Assembly (NCBI GenBank): GCA_024239075.1
Contig: JANBVI010000079.1
Coordinates: forward strand, 118,962-182,961
Direction of reading: 5' to 3'
Origin: Fischerella sp. CENA71
Lineage (GTDB): Bacteria; Cyanobacteriota; Cyanobacteriia; Cyanobacteriales; Nostocaceae
DNA length: 64,000 nucleotides
Positions 45,332 to 54,533 of this stretch are shown here, one piece after another. A program made the translations under genes and the position numbers. Numbering within the stretch: the first letter of the stretch is position 1; each line of letters opens with the position of its first letter. The notes below the pieces were generated by a model that made no database searches, was not told where the DNA came from, and worked only from the letters and a program-made list of their open reading frames with translations.

Positions 45332-46738
45332 TTAACTAATTACAGAGAGTTGCTTTTCAAAGTAAGCGCGGTAGAGTTCACAACGTGGTTTAATGCGATC
45401 GCCTTCGTAGCTGATCACTCCCAAGTTATCAAGCTTGCAAATCTCAACAGAATCAAGAGAAGTACTTTGCCTACCCGCTAAAATTTTAGTGTATGTGTCC
45501 ATCAATCTGGGTTGCTCTCGTAGGATTGTCCAATTTCGCCACAAATGATGACGATAGATACCACCGTTAGCGATCGCCTCCTGTATCATCTGTTCCAGAG
45601 TCATTTTTTGAGAGCAAAGATTATACAGAGAAATCTGAACTAGGGCTGGATGTCCCCCTATCAGTGACATCAACCGCGTCACTTCGTTACCATAATTCCA
45701 GTTTAGTCCATGCCTTTTAGCTAACTCTCTTACCTGTTCCTCAGTAAATTCTGGTAAACGTAAGGGTAATCCAATATTGAATGGGGAACGGTTAATATCC
45801 AAAGAGACATACACTTCTGTCGAGTAAACTACCACTAGTCTTAGTTTTTGCCAGATGGGATCTCTGCGTCCTTCCTCTTGCCATGAACGCAACAAAGTGA
45901 AAAACTCTTGGGCTATTTCTAGATGTTCAAAAAAGCGATCTACTTGCTCTAATACGATAAGTACAGGACGTTTGATTTGCTTGAGCAAATAGTTCTTAAA
46001 GTAGAAACTACAACTTATTTTCCTACCCATGTCTTCATCCCAGTAGGTATCTATATCTGGACTAATACCTAATTCTTTTGCTACTCGCCAGCAAAAAAAA
46101 CGGAAAAAGTGGCTTGAATTAATCATGCACAGCGAATCGATTTGATGGCAATCCAATTTGACTGTGTGATATCGCTGCTTTTGTGCGAAAGCAAGCAACC
46201 GGAGTACTAGAGAACTTTTACCCATATTTTTTGGAGAGCGAATCCTGATTACACACCCTGGTTGGGTAATTTCCTGATAGGCTAGTTTCTCAATTGGTGG
46301 ACGTTCAATATATAAGGGAGAATCTAGGGGAACTGGGCCATCTGGATATGACCAACTATATTCAGAATTGCCATACAGTTCTTTGATCGATGGCAATTCA
46401 AATGCAGATATGTCTTCCTTGTCTAAATTTGTTATTAATCCTGAAAAACTGTCAGTGTTATTCAGTTCACTCAAGATGGTGTAATCTTCCCGATGTAACT
46501 CCAGATTAAAGGCATTAAAGCAGAGTTTGAGGGTTTTGCGATCCACACTTGCATTCGACGACCACAACCGAGTCAACGTTTTAGTAGAAATTTTAATGCG
46601 ATCGCTTAACTGTTCTAAACTAAACCGATTACCATTATTTTCTGCTATTTCTACTCTTGAAATCGCTGCTTGCAGGCGCTTCAATCCCACGGAGGTTAGC
46701 ATAACTCCCCGTCTGCGTGTAGCTTTAGATCTTTCCAT
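45332..46738 (-). CDS. HTH and AAA-like ATPase protein
   Basis: 468 residues. An N-terminal segment (RRGVMLTSVGLKRLQAAISR, NGNRFSLEQLSDRIKISTKTLTRLW) is a predicted helix-turn-helix domain of a type I recall in Nostoc signalling proteins. It is followed by an AAA-like domain beginning PLYIERPPIE with Walker A RSPKNMGKSSLVLRLL. Walker B is unusual: VLIVLEQVDRFFEH has LEQVD where the partner gene has IDEID, so hydrolysis may be weak. The C-terminus has a helical, winged-helix-like part (VTRLMSLIGGHPALVQISLYNLCS). It has no WD40 repeats. The gene is 295 bp upstream of the larger WD40 protein on the same strand, and the two may cooperate. Confidence 0.78.
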   Translation of the reverse strand: MERSKATRRRGVMLTSVGLKRLQAAISRVEIAENNGNRFSLEQLSDRIKISTKTLTRLWSSNASVDRKTLKLCFNAFNLELHREDYTILSELNNTDSFSGLITNLDKEDISAFELPSIKELYGNSEYSWSYPDGPVPLDSPLYIERPPIEKLAYQEITQPGCVIRIRSPKNMGKSSLVLRLLAFAQKQRYHTVKLDCHQIDSLCMINSSHFFRFFCWRVAKELGISPDIDTYWDEDMGRKISCSFYFKNYLLKQIKRPVLIVLEQVDRFFEHLEIAQEFFTLLRSWQEEGRRDPIWQKLRLVVVYSTEVYVSLDINRSPFNIGLPLRLPEFTEEQVRELAKRHGLNWNYGNEVTRLMSLIGGHPALVQISLYNLCSQKMTLEQMIQEAIANGGIYRHHLWRNWTILREQPRLMDTYTKILAGRQSTSLDSVEICKLDNLGVISYEGDRIKPRCELYRAYFEKQLSVIS

Positions 46739-47524
46739 GCGCTAACTAGACAACCCTATACTTGATTAATTTTTGATAGAAAAAATCTCTAGCCTTGATT
46801 TTTCAGCCTTTCGTCAACAAGGGAATTTCAATAACAAACACAAAATTATCTTACACTCGCAGTTATAGCAGCACAATCTACGTACACAATTTTTTGTATA
46901 AACTCATACAAATTAGATTGATGTAGATTCCTGTGGTCAAAAAAGCGCTAAATTGCTTTGTAATCCTACAAATGTACATAGTGGCTGGATGTGCTGTGCG
47001 ATCGCACAATAGATGATTTTGTTCAAAATTTAAGATTTGCATCACTTTTATTTATCAAAAGAATAAACAGTTGATACCAATATATTGTAACTGTATTAGC
47101 CATCTATTAAGCGTTTAAATTTAATACTTTCAAGCCTAAATGAGTTTGCTCAAAAATTTATTCTTTTTAAATCAGGTATATAATTTGACCATTATGGTTA
47201 TTTGTTTTTTGACTTCTTAAGATATATTTACCCCCGGTACTCTTTATAGATACGATTTGATTAATATATACTTAGTTAGGCATATAAAAGTAAATTTTCC
47301 TAATTCATTGGCATAAATATTACTTGTGCAATTATTTTTATTTATCTGTACAATAACCGTCCGTCTAAATTTCTTAACTATTTCCTTAGATTTTCCTCAG
47401 ATCCCCAATTTTTCTAAAAAGTTGGGTATCGATGTTCTCCAAAAAATAACGCTGATCAATACAGAAGTGCGATCGCTTTTTGTGTGAAAGTTTTTGAGCA
47501 GATGCGTCAAATTATCGTGTCGTT
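46739..47524. other. Long AT-rich gap, no gene
   Basis: Most of a 1035-bp gap between the divergent AAA-like gene and the amylase. It is AT-rich and no open frame here looks coding. Two HIP1-like octamers are present, and no clear promoter. The 21-bp tandem array (listed separately) follows. Confidence 0.45.
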
Positions 47525-47664
47525 ACGACAGCTTGTTGTGATCTAACGACAGCTTGTTGTGATCTAACGACCGCTTGTTGTGATCTAACGACCGTTTGTT
47601 GTGATCTAACGACCGTTTGTTGTGATCTAACGACAGCTTGTTGTGATCTAACGACCGCTTGTTG
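47525..47664. repeat. 21-bp tandem array upstream of the amylase gene
   Basis: Six full units and a 14-base partial unit. Each unit starts ACGAC(A/C)G(C/T)TTG and ends TTGTGATCTA; only two positions vary. Period 21 is two helical turns, so each unit would present the same face to a binding protein. On the minus strand it would read as a 7-residue repeat (SLDHNKR/L), which I do not think is a gene. Related 20-bp pair at 49807-49846. Confidence 0.85.
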
Positions 47665-47773
47665 GAGAATAGCGATCGCACTCTGCAATTACACCAAATT
47701 TTTCTACCACAGGTGTGAGACACAATTAACCCAGTATCTGCAACGATCGCGATGTAGACAAAGAGGGTAACAC

Positions 47774-49234
47774 ATGGAAATTTGCACACCAGACTGGGTT
47801 AAACATGCTGTTTTCTATCAAATTTTTCCTGATCGCTTTGCTAGAAGCAAGCAACCACGCAAGCGATTGTTACGTAATGCGAGTTGGGAAGATTGGGATG
47901 CGATACCTACACTCCAAGGTTACAAGGGAGGGGATCTGTGGGGTGTGCTGGAACAGTTAGATTACATTCAGGATTTGGGAATTAATGCTATTTACTTTAC
48001 GCCGATTTTCCAATCTGCAAGTAATCACCGTTATCATACCCACGATTATTATCAAGTTGATCCAATGTTGGGCGGTAATCCGGCTTTTAGGGAATTGCTA
48101 GACGCAGCCCATGCCCGCAATATTAAAGTTGTTTTAGATGGAGTGTTTAATCATTCCAGTCGTGGTTTTTTCTTTTTCCATGATATTTTGGAGAACGGCC
48201 CCCATTCGCCTTGGGTGGATTGGTTCAAAATTGAAGGCTGGCCTCTTTCTCCCTACAACGGCGAATTTCCCGCGAACTATGTAGGTTGGGCTGACAATCG
48301 GGCGCTACCAGTATTTAACCACGACAACCCAGAAGTACGCGAGTATATTATGGAAATTGCCGAGTTTTGGATTAAATTTGGCATTGATGGTTGGCGGTTA
48401 GATGTACCGTTTGAAATAAAAACTCCTGGTTTTTGGCAAGAGTTTCGCGATCGCGTCAAAGCAATTAATCCGGAAGCTTATATTGTGGGTGAAGTTTGGG
48501 GAGATTCCCGCGAATGGTTGGATGGTACACAGTTCGACGGCGTGATGAATTATTTATTTGCTGCACCAACAATTGCATTTACCGCAGGCGATCGCGTCGA
48601 TATGGAACAAGTACAAGATCGTTCCTATCATCCTTACCCACCGTTATTTGCGGCTGAATATGCTACCAAAATGCAGGAACTGCTACAACTTTACCCCTGG
48701 GAAATTCAACTTACCCAATTAAACTTGCTAGCAAGTCATGATACCGCTAGGTTGATTTCTATTGCTGGAGGCGATATTCCCAGCGTGGAACTGGCTACTC
48801 TACTATTACTAACTTTTCCTGGTGCTAGTAGTATCTATTATGGGGATGAAGTGGGTTTACCAGGTCGTCTTGATCCCGATTCTCGGCGTGGTTTTCCTCT
48901 GGAAGCAAACTGGAACCAAGAAATTCTCGATACCCACCGCCAATTAATTGCTCTGCGCCATGCTTATCCCTGCTTGCGTACAGGTAGCTATCAAGTATTA
49001 CACGCTCATGGTCAGATTTATGTATTTGCCCGTAGTTTAAATCAGGAAGAAATCATAGTAGGAGTCAATGCTGGTACTGCATCGGCAAAAGCAAATATAG
49101 ATATTAACTTGCATAGCCAACCCAACAAGCTTTTATATGGTAATGCTGAAATCGAGTGGCACAATCAGGGAGAAACGAAACAATTAAGTTTAAATCTTCC
49201 TCCCCGCAGTGGTTGTATTTTGGGTATGGGTTAG
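47774..49234 (+). CDS. GH13 glycoside hydrolase (alpha-amylase/neopullulanase type)
   Basis: 486 residues, no signal peptide, so intracellular glycogen or maltodextrin metabolism is likely. The GH13 regions are present: region I VVLDGVFNHSS; region II DGWRLDVPFE, with the nucleophile Asp; region III VGEVWGDS, with the acid/base Glu; and region IV LLASHDTARL, with the third Asp. The domain B portion is short. The N-terminus VFYQIFPDRFARS matches cyclomaltodextrinase/neopullulanase-type enzymes. Start ATG 47774 has GAGG seven bases upstream. A 21-bp tandem array lies 110-250 bp upstream and could be regulatory. Confidence 0.9.
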   Translation: MEICTPDWVKHAVFYQIFPDRFARSKQPRKRLLRNASWEDWDAIPTLQGYKGGDLWGVLEQLDYIQDLGINAIYFTPIFQSASNHRYHTHDYYQVDPMLGGNPAFRELLDAAHARNIKVVLDGVFNHSSRGFFFFHDILENGPHSPWVDWFKIEGWPLSPYNGEFPANYVGWADNRALPVFNHDNPEVREYIMEIAEFWIKFGIDGWRLDVPFEIKTPGFWQEFRDRVKAINPEAYIVGEVWGDSREWLDGTQFDGVMNYLFAAPTIAFTAGDRVDMEQVQDRSYHPYPPLFAAEYATKMQELLQLYPWEIQLTQLNLLASHDTARLISIAGGDIPSVELATLLLLTFPGASSIYYGDEVGLPGRLDPDSRRGFPLEANWNQEILDTHRQLIALRHAYPCLRTGSYQVLHAHGQIYVFARSLNQEEIIVGVNAGTASAKANIDINLHSQPNKLLYGNAEIEWHNQGETKQLSLNLPPRSGCILGMG

Positions 49235-49266
49235 AATAATTCTCTTTGAGATTAATTTTGCTATCA

Positions 49267-49288
49267 GCCTGCGATTTAAACCGCAGGC
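49267..49288. terminator. Terminator between convergent genes
   Basis: Perfect 7-bp stem GCCTGCG/CGCAGGC with an 8-base loop, 33 bp after the amylase stop and 18 bp from the fasciclin stop. It can serve both directions, though T-runs are short. Confidence 0.6.
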
Positions 49289-49305
49289 AATCTTATCTCA
49301 ACTTC

Positions 49306-49725
49306 CTACTCCGCAACAACTAGTGCAGGCATCAAAACTTGATCAATAATATGGATGACGCCATTGTCAGCTAAAATATCTGTTTTGAGAACATTGGCGT
49401 TATTTACCTGGAATTTACCATCAACCGATGCGATCGCCACTACCGATCCTTCTACTGTCTGTGCTTCATCAATTTGCGCCAAATCATCGGATCTAACATC
49501 CCCAAAAGCGATATGATAAGCAACAATCCTCTTCAATTTTGCAGTATTTACTAGTAAAGCATCTAATATTCCTTCTGGTAGATTAGCAAAAGCATCATCA
49601 GTGGGTGCAAACAGCGTATAAGGGCCTTCACTTTTAAAAGTTTCTAATAATCCACTAGCTTCAACAGCTTTGATTAGGGTATTGAAATCACCGATGTTAA
49701 CAGCAGTCTCTACAATATCAGCCAT
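49306..49725 (-). CDS. Fasciclin-domain protein
   Basis: 139 residues, one FAS1 domain: TLIKAVEASGLLETFKSEGPYTLFAPTDDAFANLPEG (the H1 motif) and VLKTDILADNGVIHIIDQVLMP (the H2 motif) are both clear. FAS1 domains mediate adhesion or binding. There is no signal peptide, so it may be cytosolic or leave the cell by another route. The same small FAS1 proteins occur in many cyanobacteria. Confidence 0.9.
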   Translation of the reverse strand: MADIVETAVNIGDFNTLIKAVEASGLLETFKSEGPYTLFAPTDDAFANLPEGILDALLVNTAKLKRIVAYHIAFGDVRSDDLAQIDEAQTVEGSVVAIASVDGKFQVNNANVLKTDILADNGVIHIIDQVLMPALVVAE

Positions 49726-49806
49726 AAAGTTTTTACTTCGTTGAGATTGTTTTATACATCACTTATAGAGTGGGTAAATAGCTGTCAACCTCTATCAACG
49801 GACATG

Positions 49807-49846
49807 TAGTTAGATCAAAATAACGGTAGTTAGATCAAAATAGCGA
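49807..49846. repeat. Pair of 20-bp direct repeats TAGTTAGATCAAAATA(A/G)CG(G/A)
   Basis: Two units in tandem upstream of the fasciclin gene (its 5' side). They share GTTAGATCA with the reverse complement of the 21-bp array at 47525, suggesting one diverged family. The rest of the 308-bp gap to 50033 holds no gene. Confidence 0.6.
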
Positions 49847-50033
49847 TCGCATCAATTCCTGTAGTTGCTCAATCAACAGAAGCGCTATATTCAAGATATT
49901 ATGAGATTTTGGCTAGAAATTGAATAAGCTATCAATAAAAAGAAGCACAACGCACTATTTTCAGTAATTGGCTCACTAAAAAAAGATATAGTTAATATTT
50001 GTTGAATCTTGAGAAACTTTGTAAGCAATATCT

Positions 50034-50711
50034 ATGACAGCAGTATCATCCATTTTTCTAGCTGGGGCAAGTCGAGGCGTGGGGCGAGAAATAGCCCAAA
50101 GCTTAATCTCACAAAAATCTCAAGTAAAAGCACTCTTAAGAACTGATGCAACTCGTGATCAACTAGAAGCACTAGGAATAAAAGTGGTTCTAGGAGATGC
50201 GATGAATGTTGAGGATGTCGAACGTGCAATGCTGGGAGATGAACCCATTGATGCTGTGATCACAACGATTGGTGGTTTAGCTAAAGATAACAGTAGAGCA
50301 GATTATATCGGAAATAAACATCTCATTGATGTGGCACTCAAAGCAGGAGTCAAAAAGTTTATTTTGGTAACTTCTATTGGTAGTGGTAATAGTGTTGTGG
50401 CTTTATCTCCACAAATCTTAGAAGCATTACAGCCAGTTTTAATTGACAAGGAAAAAGCCGAACAATATTTAATTGCCAGTGGGCTTAATTATACTATTAT
50501 TCGCCCTGGTGGATTGCAGTCTGAACCTGCAACTGGAAATGGAGTCTTAACCGAAAATCCTGCTATTGCTGGTATGATTAATCGCGCAGATGTAGCACAG
50601 TTAGTTTGCCGTTGTTTAAATTCTGATACTGCTAACAATAAAGTTTTATCAGCAATAGATGCAAATATGTTGTTTGGAAAACCAGAGTTTGAAAAATTTA
50701 ATCTGGATTGA
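50034..50711 (+). CDS. NAD(P)-binding SDR/NmrA-like protein
   Basis: 225 residues of the atypical short-chain dehydrogenase group. Dinucleotide motif IFLAGASRGVGREIAQSL near the N-terminus (GASxGVG), VVLGDAMNVEDVERAM, AVITTIGG, FILVTSIGSGNS, and YTIIRPGGLQSEP. Similar to plastid and cyanobacterial Ycf39/NmrA-like and Tic62-like proteins. The catalytic Tyr/Lys pair is not obvious, so it may be a structural or sensing protein rather than an enzyme. It is in a row with the hydrolase gene 61 bp downstream. Confidence 0.8.
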   Translation: MTAVSSIFLAGASRGVGREIAQSLISQKSQVKALLRTDATRDQLEALGIKVVLGDAMNVEDVERAMLGDEPIDAVITTIGGLAKDNSRADYIGNKHLIDVALKAGVKKFILVTSIGSGNSVVALSPQILEALQPVLIDKEKAEQYLIASGLNYTIIRPGGLQSEPATGNGVLTENPAIAGMINRADVAQLVCRCLNSDTANNKVLSAIDANMLFGKPEFEKFNLD

Positions 50712-50772
50712 TTTGAGAAAATTCTACTTGGCAGTTATGATTTGATGTTAGTACCGTAAGATACTATGTGAC

Positions 50773-51756
50773 ATGACTGTCCGTGCTTTCTTTCAAACAG
50801 CAAAAGTCGAAAGTGCAAAGCCTCCTTACGATACGATTTATCTTAAAATCTTGTATCCAGCACAAATGTCAGGCAGCCATACAGAAAATAACCTGGGAAT
50901 TGTGCCTGCCGATCGCCAAAAAGCCCCCTTTCCAGTGGTGATTTTTTTTAACGGGTTTAACTGTGAAGCCCATATATATCAATGGTTAGCAGTAAAACTG
51001 GTTGAACGTGGACTGGTGGTGGTTACATTTAACTGGATTGCAGAAAATCTTCCAGGATTAGTAACTATGACTCCTGGAGTGGATATCACTGCGGGTAAAC
51101 CTAGAATTTATGGTACTGTTCCCACTGCTTCTGCTTTACCGACATTGCTAGCAAAACTTGAACAGTTGCAAGCAGAAGGAATCCTAGCTGGGATGCTTGA
51201 CTTAGAACGGGTGATTTTGGGTGGACACTCAGCAGGTGGGAGAGTGGCGATCGAAAATGCTAACCCTAGTTTTTTCCCACAGTTAGCAGCATCTTTTGCT
51301 TATGCTGCCCATTCTATGGGAGGGACAATTATGGGGTACGAACCAGGTACGATTTTGCCATTACCGGATTCTCTACCGATGTTATTGATTGGGGGAACTC
51401 GTGACGGAGTAATTGCAAATAGTAGCGATCGCTATGGGATTACTTCAGGTGATGCAACCACTGCTGTAATGCGTACATTTCAAGAAGCAATTGCTGGGGG
51501 ACGAAATGATAGCTATTTGGTGTTTCTAGAGGGAGCAAATCATTTTGTCATTGCTGATCCTTTCGACTTCACCACAGGTAGAGCATTTCTTGACTTTCCA
51601 ACTACTCAAAGTCCAGAAGCATTGCGGTTATTAATGGCGGATATCATTGGTTTATTTATTGATGCCCATGTTCGCCATCAAACAGAAGCATTTCATAAAT
51701 TAAATCCATTATTGAATAATTCTAATACTTTGATTCAATCATGGCAAAGTAAATAG
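50773..51756 (+). CDS. Alpha/beta hydrolase (chlorophyllase/dienelactone-like)
   Basis: 327 residues, cytosolic. The nucleophile elbow is ILGGHSAGGRVA, the acid is in LLIGGTRDGVIAN, and the His is in LEGANHFVIADPFD. The N-terminal half has PFPVVIFFNGFNCEAHIYQWLAVKLVERGLVVVTFNWI, typical of PAF-acetylhydrolase or chlorophyllase-like folds. Substrate unknown. The gene follows the SDR gene after 61 bp, so the pair may be an operon. Confidence 0.8.
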   Translation: MTVRAFFQTAKVESAKPPYDTIYLKILYPAQMSGSHTENNLGIVPADRQKAPFPVVIFFNGFNCEAHIYQWLAVKLVERGLVVVTFNWIAENLPGLVTMTPGVDITAGKPRIYGTVPTASALPTLLAKLEQLQAEGILAGMLDLERVILGGHSAGGRVAIENANPSFFPQLAASFAYAAHSMGGTIMGYEPGTILPLPDSLPMLLIGGTRDGVIANSSDRYGITSGDATTAVMRTFQEAIAGGRNDSYLVFLEGANHFVIADPFDFTTGRAFLDFPTTQSPEALRLLMADIIGLFIDAHVRHQTEAFHKLNPLLNNSNTLIQSWQSK

Positions 51757-51828
51757 TTAAATCAATTGAGGATTATAAAATTTTTTTGTATATTTTCTTT
51801 GAGTAATGATTTAAAACTGGATTAACAT

Positions 51829-52269
51829 CTACTCTCCAGATACTTGACATAATACAGTTCTTTTACGCGGCCCATCTAATTCAAAAAATAAAACTGACTG
51901 ATAAGTTCCCAATCCTAATTTTCCATCAACAATAGGGATGAGTTCACTATTATTCAGCATCATTGCCATTAGATGAGAATGAGCATTCATTGGTTCATCT
52001 GGTGGAATGTTTTTTCTCAGATGCAAATCATTATGTAAGTAGCGGTCTGATTCTGGTGCTATCTTTTGTAAAAATACTTTGATATCTGCTAGTAATCTCT
52101 CTTCATATTCATTGATAGCTAAAGCAGTTGTCGTATGACGAGAAAATACTAAGACTTGACCATTTTGAATTGAAGTTGAAGAAATCAAAGCCTCAATTTG
52201 ATGAGTAATATTATGAATATTAATTCCCAGAGTCGTTTCTACTTCAATAAATTTACTAATAATTGGCAT
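51829..52269 (-). CDS. YjbQ family protein (secondary thiamine-phosphate synthase)
   Basis: 146 residues of UPF0047. The diagnostic stretches are HTTTALAINEYEERLLADI, RYLHNDLHLRKN, MNAHSHLMAMML and LGTYQSVLFFELDGPRKRTV. YjbQ is reported to have some thiamine-phosphate synthase activity, hence the NCBI name, but its real role is not settled. It is soluble. No thiamin gene adjoins it. Confidence 0.9.
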   Translation of the reverse strand: MPIISKFIEVETTLGINIHNITHQIEALISSTSIQNGQVLVFSRHTTTALAINEYEERLLADIKVFLQKIAPESDRYLHNDLHLRKNIPPDEPMNAHSHLMAMMLNNSELIPIVDGKLGLGTYQSVLFFELDGPRKRTVLCQVSGE

Positions 52270-52320
52270 TTCTTATAAATTTTTAGAATCAACAATTAAT
52301 CTTCACACTATATATAGTTA

Positions 52321-52440
52321 ACCACAAAGGCTCCAAGGCTCCAAGAAAATCATTCTTTGTGTCTATCCTTACGGGTAGGCGCGTAAGCGACTTCTGCAAG
52401 TAGCCGCTCCGCGTCTATGTGTCTTTGTGTTTAATTACCC
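52321..52440. repeat. Dispersed repeat with palindromic parts
   Basis: CCACAAAGGCTCCAAGGCTCCAAG, then TTACGGGTAGGCGCGTAAGC, then GCCGCTCCGCGTCTATGTGT. Similar fragments to the repeat at 37541-37660. Lies between the YjbQ and aminotransferase genes. Confidence 0.5.
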
Positions 52441-52445
52441 AAACT

Positions 52446-53633
52446 TTAAGTCTTAACAATCTTTTTTAAACCTCTAACTAATCTTTCTATCCCTTCTTTT
52501 GCTGTTTCTTGTTGCAATGCACCGTAAGCAACACGCAGGTAACATCCGTTATTCATACCAAAAGTAGTTCCAGGGATGACTGCAATTTGATACTCCTGAA
52601 TTAATCTTTTAACTAATTCAAAAGTATCTATGTCGGTATTAACTTTGAGAAAGAAGTAGAAAGCACCTTCAGCGTGAGCAATTTTGCATAATCCTTCTAA
52701 AGTTTGGAGAGAATCAATTACCAATTCTCGCACTAGAGCGATCGCTTGAATATTATTTCTCAAATAATCTGGTTTTGTCTGCAAAGCACCCAAGGCTGCA
52801 TATTGGGAAATCACAGGCGGACAAATCAAATTTGTATCTTGGACTTTTTTCACAGCGACAAGTAGGTGTTTAGGGATCACCATATAACCGATACGCCAGC
52901 TAGCAAAACCATAAGCTTTGGAAAGACTATATAGAGAAATAGTATATTCACTACTATCAGGAAATGCAGCCGGAGAAGTATGTTTAACTCCTTTATAAGT
53001 AAAGTATTCATAGGTTTCATCGCTGATGTGATAGATACCGCGATCGCGACAAATTTGATTTACTTCTTGCAAGGCTGCTTGGCTATATACAACTCCTGTC
53101 GGATTATTAGGGGAAATTGTCACTACAGCTTTTGTTTTTGAAGTGATAGCTTTAGCGATCGCATCGGGACGTAGTTGATAATTTTCATCGGTTTCTACTA
53201 ATACTGGATGACAACCCGCCATGGTAATTGCCATTTCATGATTGAAATAGTAGGGAGTATTCAGAATTATTTCATCCCCTAGATTAGTAATAGCAAGAAT
53301 GGCATTCATAAATGCCATGTTGCTACCAGCAGTCACAACAATACAATTGTCTGTATTAATTTTGATACTATTAAAAGCTTGTAATTTGGCTGCAATTACT
53401 GTTAGTAAAGGGGGAATCCCTTCTACAGCTTTGTAGAGATGATTAGTTGGTTCCGCTAAAAATTTTGCTAAAAATTCGGTAGCTTCTGCTGGTGGCGTGT
53501 AAGCAACAACACCTTGTCCCAAAGAAATTGTTCCGGGATTGTTGTTAATCAATTCGCCTACCACAGGTATAATAGGCGACTGCACTGCCTCCATCCGAGA
53601 GGTAAATTTGTGCTTGATAATAGCTTGATTCAT
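52446..53633 (-). CDS. PLP-dependent aminotransferase (class I)
   Basis: 395 residues. The class I/II aminotransferase motifs are all present: SLGQGVVAYTPP near the N-terminus, PNNPTGVVYS, the ISDETYEYF Asp-Tyr pair, and the PLP lysine in SLYSLSKAYGFASWRIGY. The C-terminal FGMNNGCYLRVAYG has the substrate-carboxylate Arg. Many such enzymes are aspartate or aromatic aminotransferases, but this one could act on another amino acid such as kynurenine or methionine-derived keto acids. Start ATG 53633. No operon partner is evident. Confidence 0.87.
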   Translation of the reverse strand: MNQAIIKHKFTSRMEAVQSPIIPVVGELINNNPGTISLGQGVVAYTPPAEATEFLAKFLAEPTNHLYKAVEGIPPLLTVIAAKLQAFNSIKINTDNCIVVTAGSNMAFMNAILAITNLGDEIILNTPYYFNHEMAITMAGCHPVLVETDENYQLRPDAIAKAITSKTKAVVTISPNNPTGVVYSQAALQEVNQICRDRGIYHISDETYEYFTYKGVKHTSPAAFPDSSEYTISLYSLSKAYGFASWRIGYMVIPKHLLVAVKKVQDTNLICPPVISQYAALGALQTKPDYLRNNIQAIALVRELVIDSLQTLEGLCKIAHAEGAFYFFLKVNTDIDTFELVKRLIQEYQIAVIPGTTFGMNNGCYLRVAYGALQQETAKEGIERLVRGLKKIVKT

Positions 53634-53970
53634 TGAATGCGATCGCTACATTACATAAATTTGAAAAGTGCAATTAATATAGTTCAATTCATCTTCATCA
53701 TATGTCATTATTAGTAGGTTCATAGTTATGTTGGTTTTTGTGCATGAAAGGTGGCTGCGGAGGTCAAACTTTTAGTAAGTGCCTTTCTGCCGTATCTAAC
53801 ATAATTTATCTATGCTTCTAACTTAATATTTGCGAAGATTACTTATGGCTGGGCGATCGCAACACAAAAATTTAGTCCCACCACTCGGCTTATCTCTCTA
53901 TATCAAAGGGTTAGTGGTGTAACTAAATATAAGTTCTCTCATTCTGGAGGGACGATTTAGTAAGTGATCG
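53634..53970. other. Intergenic gap, no gene
   Basis: 337 bp with no coding frame of note. One HIP1 octamer straddles the start at 53639 and another is near 53855. A small stem CCACTCGG...GTTAGTGG is imperfect. Nothing else recognised. Confidence 0.4.
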
Positions 53971-54174
53971 TTACCAGTCTTGCGAACGCCCTAGTATAGA
54001 GCGATCATCGTCTGGAATTCGCGTTGGTACACCCAAGTGTTTGCGAGCTTCTTGTTCTGCTAGATTTCGATCTTTTTGGTTGTTAAACTGCCCTTCTTCC
54101 AGTAGATATTTGCTGCGTGCTGCCTTGTCACGAGGAGGGACAGAGCCGTTTTTCCATTTGTACTTAAAACTCAT
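53971..54174 (-). CDS. Small hydrophilic protein
   Basis: 67 residues from ATG 54174: MSFKYKWKNGSVPPRDKAAR, then a charged helix (KDRNLAEQEARKHLGVPTRI) and an acidic end (PDDDRSILGRSQDW). Soluble, highly charged and without recognisable domains. The composition and the Pro/Arg pattern look coding, but the upstream ribosome site is weak, so it is a moderate call. Neighbour of two other small genes. Confidence 0.5.
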   Translation of the reverse strand: MSFKYKWKNGSVPPRDKAARSKYLLEEGQFNNQKDRNLAEQEARKHLGVPTRIPDDDRSILGRSQDW

Positions 54175-54344
54175 GAGCAGGCAATGCCTCAATTTTTATT
54201 CAGGTTTAATTTCATCGATGACTAAGACCACCGTTCCTAGTACTGGCTTTTCCCTTGCACCATATCTGGTATAGGGGTAAACCTTTTATGGTATGGCCAG
54301 CAACAGTTTAGGCTCAAGCGAAGCAAGTTTAATGAGTGAGATAT

Positions 54345-54533
54345 TCAGTCTTGGATAATCAAAATTTTTTGCTCCAAATAATGCTGAAGCAAACGATCAC
54401 TCTTGATAAATTGCCGTATTTCAGTTAACTGTTCGCTGCTAACTTCAGTTACTCCAGGAACAAAACGTATTCCTAAAATAAATATCTGAGGTGGGAGATA
54501 TTTTCCTGTTAGTTTATAATTTACTTTTGCCAC
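54345..54533 (-). CDS. Small unknown protein, possibly the tail of a broken gene
   Basis: 62 residues from GTG 54533: VNYKLTGKYLPPQIFILGIR, then FVPGVTEVSSEQLTEIRQFI, then KSDRLLQHYLEQKIL. The frame stays open 54 codon positions' worth of sense upstream to an in-frame TGA near 54589, reading IFTLRVCFRKNGEF just before GTG, so the true N-terminus may lie further up, fused or frameshifted to the RRM start. I do not recognise the protein. Confidence 0.5.
   Translation of the reverse strand: MAKVNYKLTGKYLPPQIFILGIRFVPGVTEVSSEQLTEIRQFIKSDRLLQHYLEQKILIIQD

Noticed and set aside
47525-47664. CRISPR array
   Set aside because: The units are contiguous 21-bp repeats without spacers, and no cas genes are seen. 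It is a plain tandem array.
47523-47789. 88-codon minus-strand ORF across the 21-bp array
   Set aside because: Its repeated SLDHNKR peptide is simply the 21-bp array read in an open frame. The frame crosses the amylase start, and no ribosome site is evident.
54197-54283. Short open minus-strand frame reading VYPYTRYGAREKPVLG
   Set aside because: It looks protein-like, but it begins right after a stop, has no start codon and is only about 28 codons. It may be a relic of a deleted gene, but this is too weak to call.
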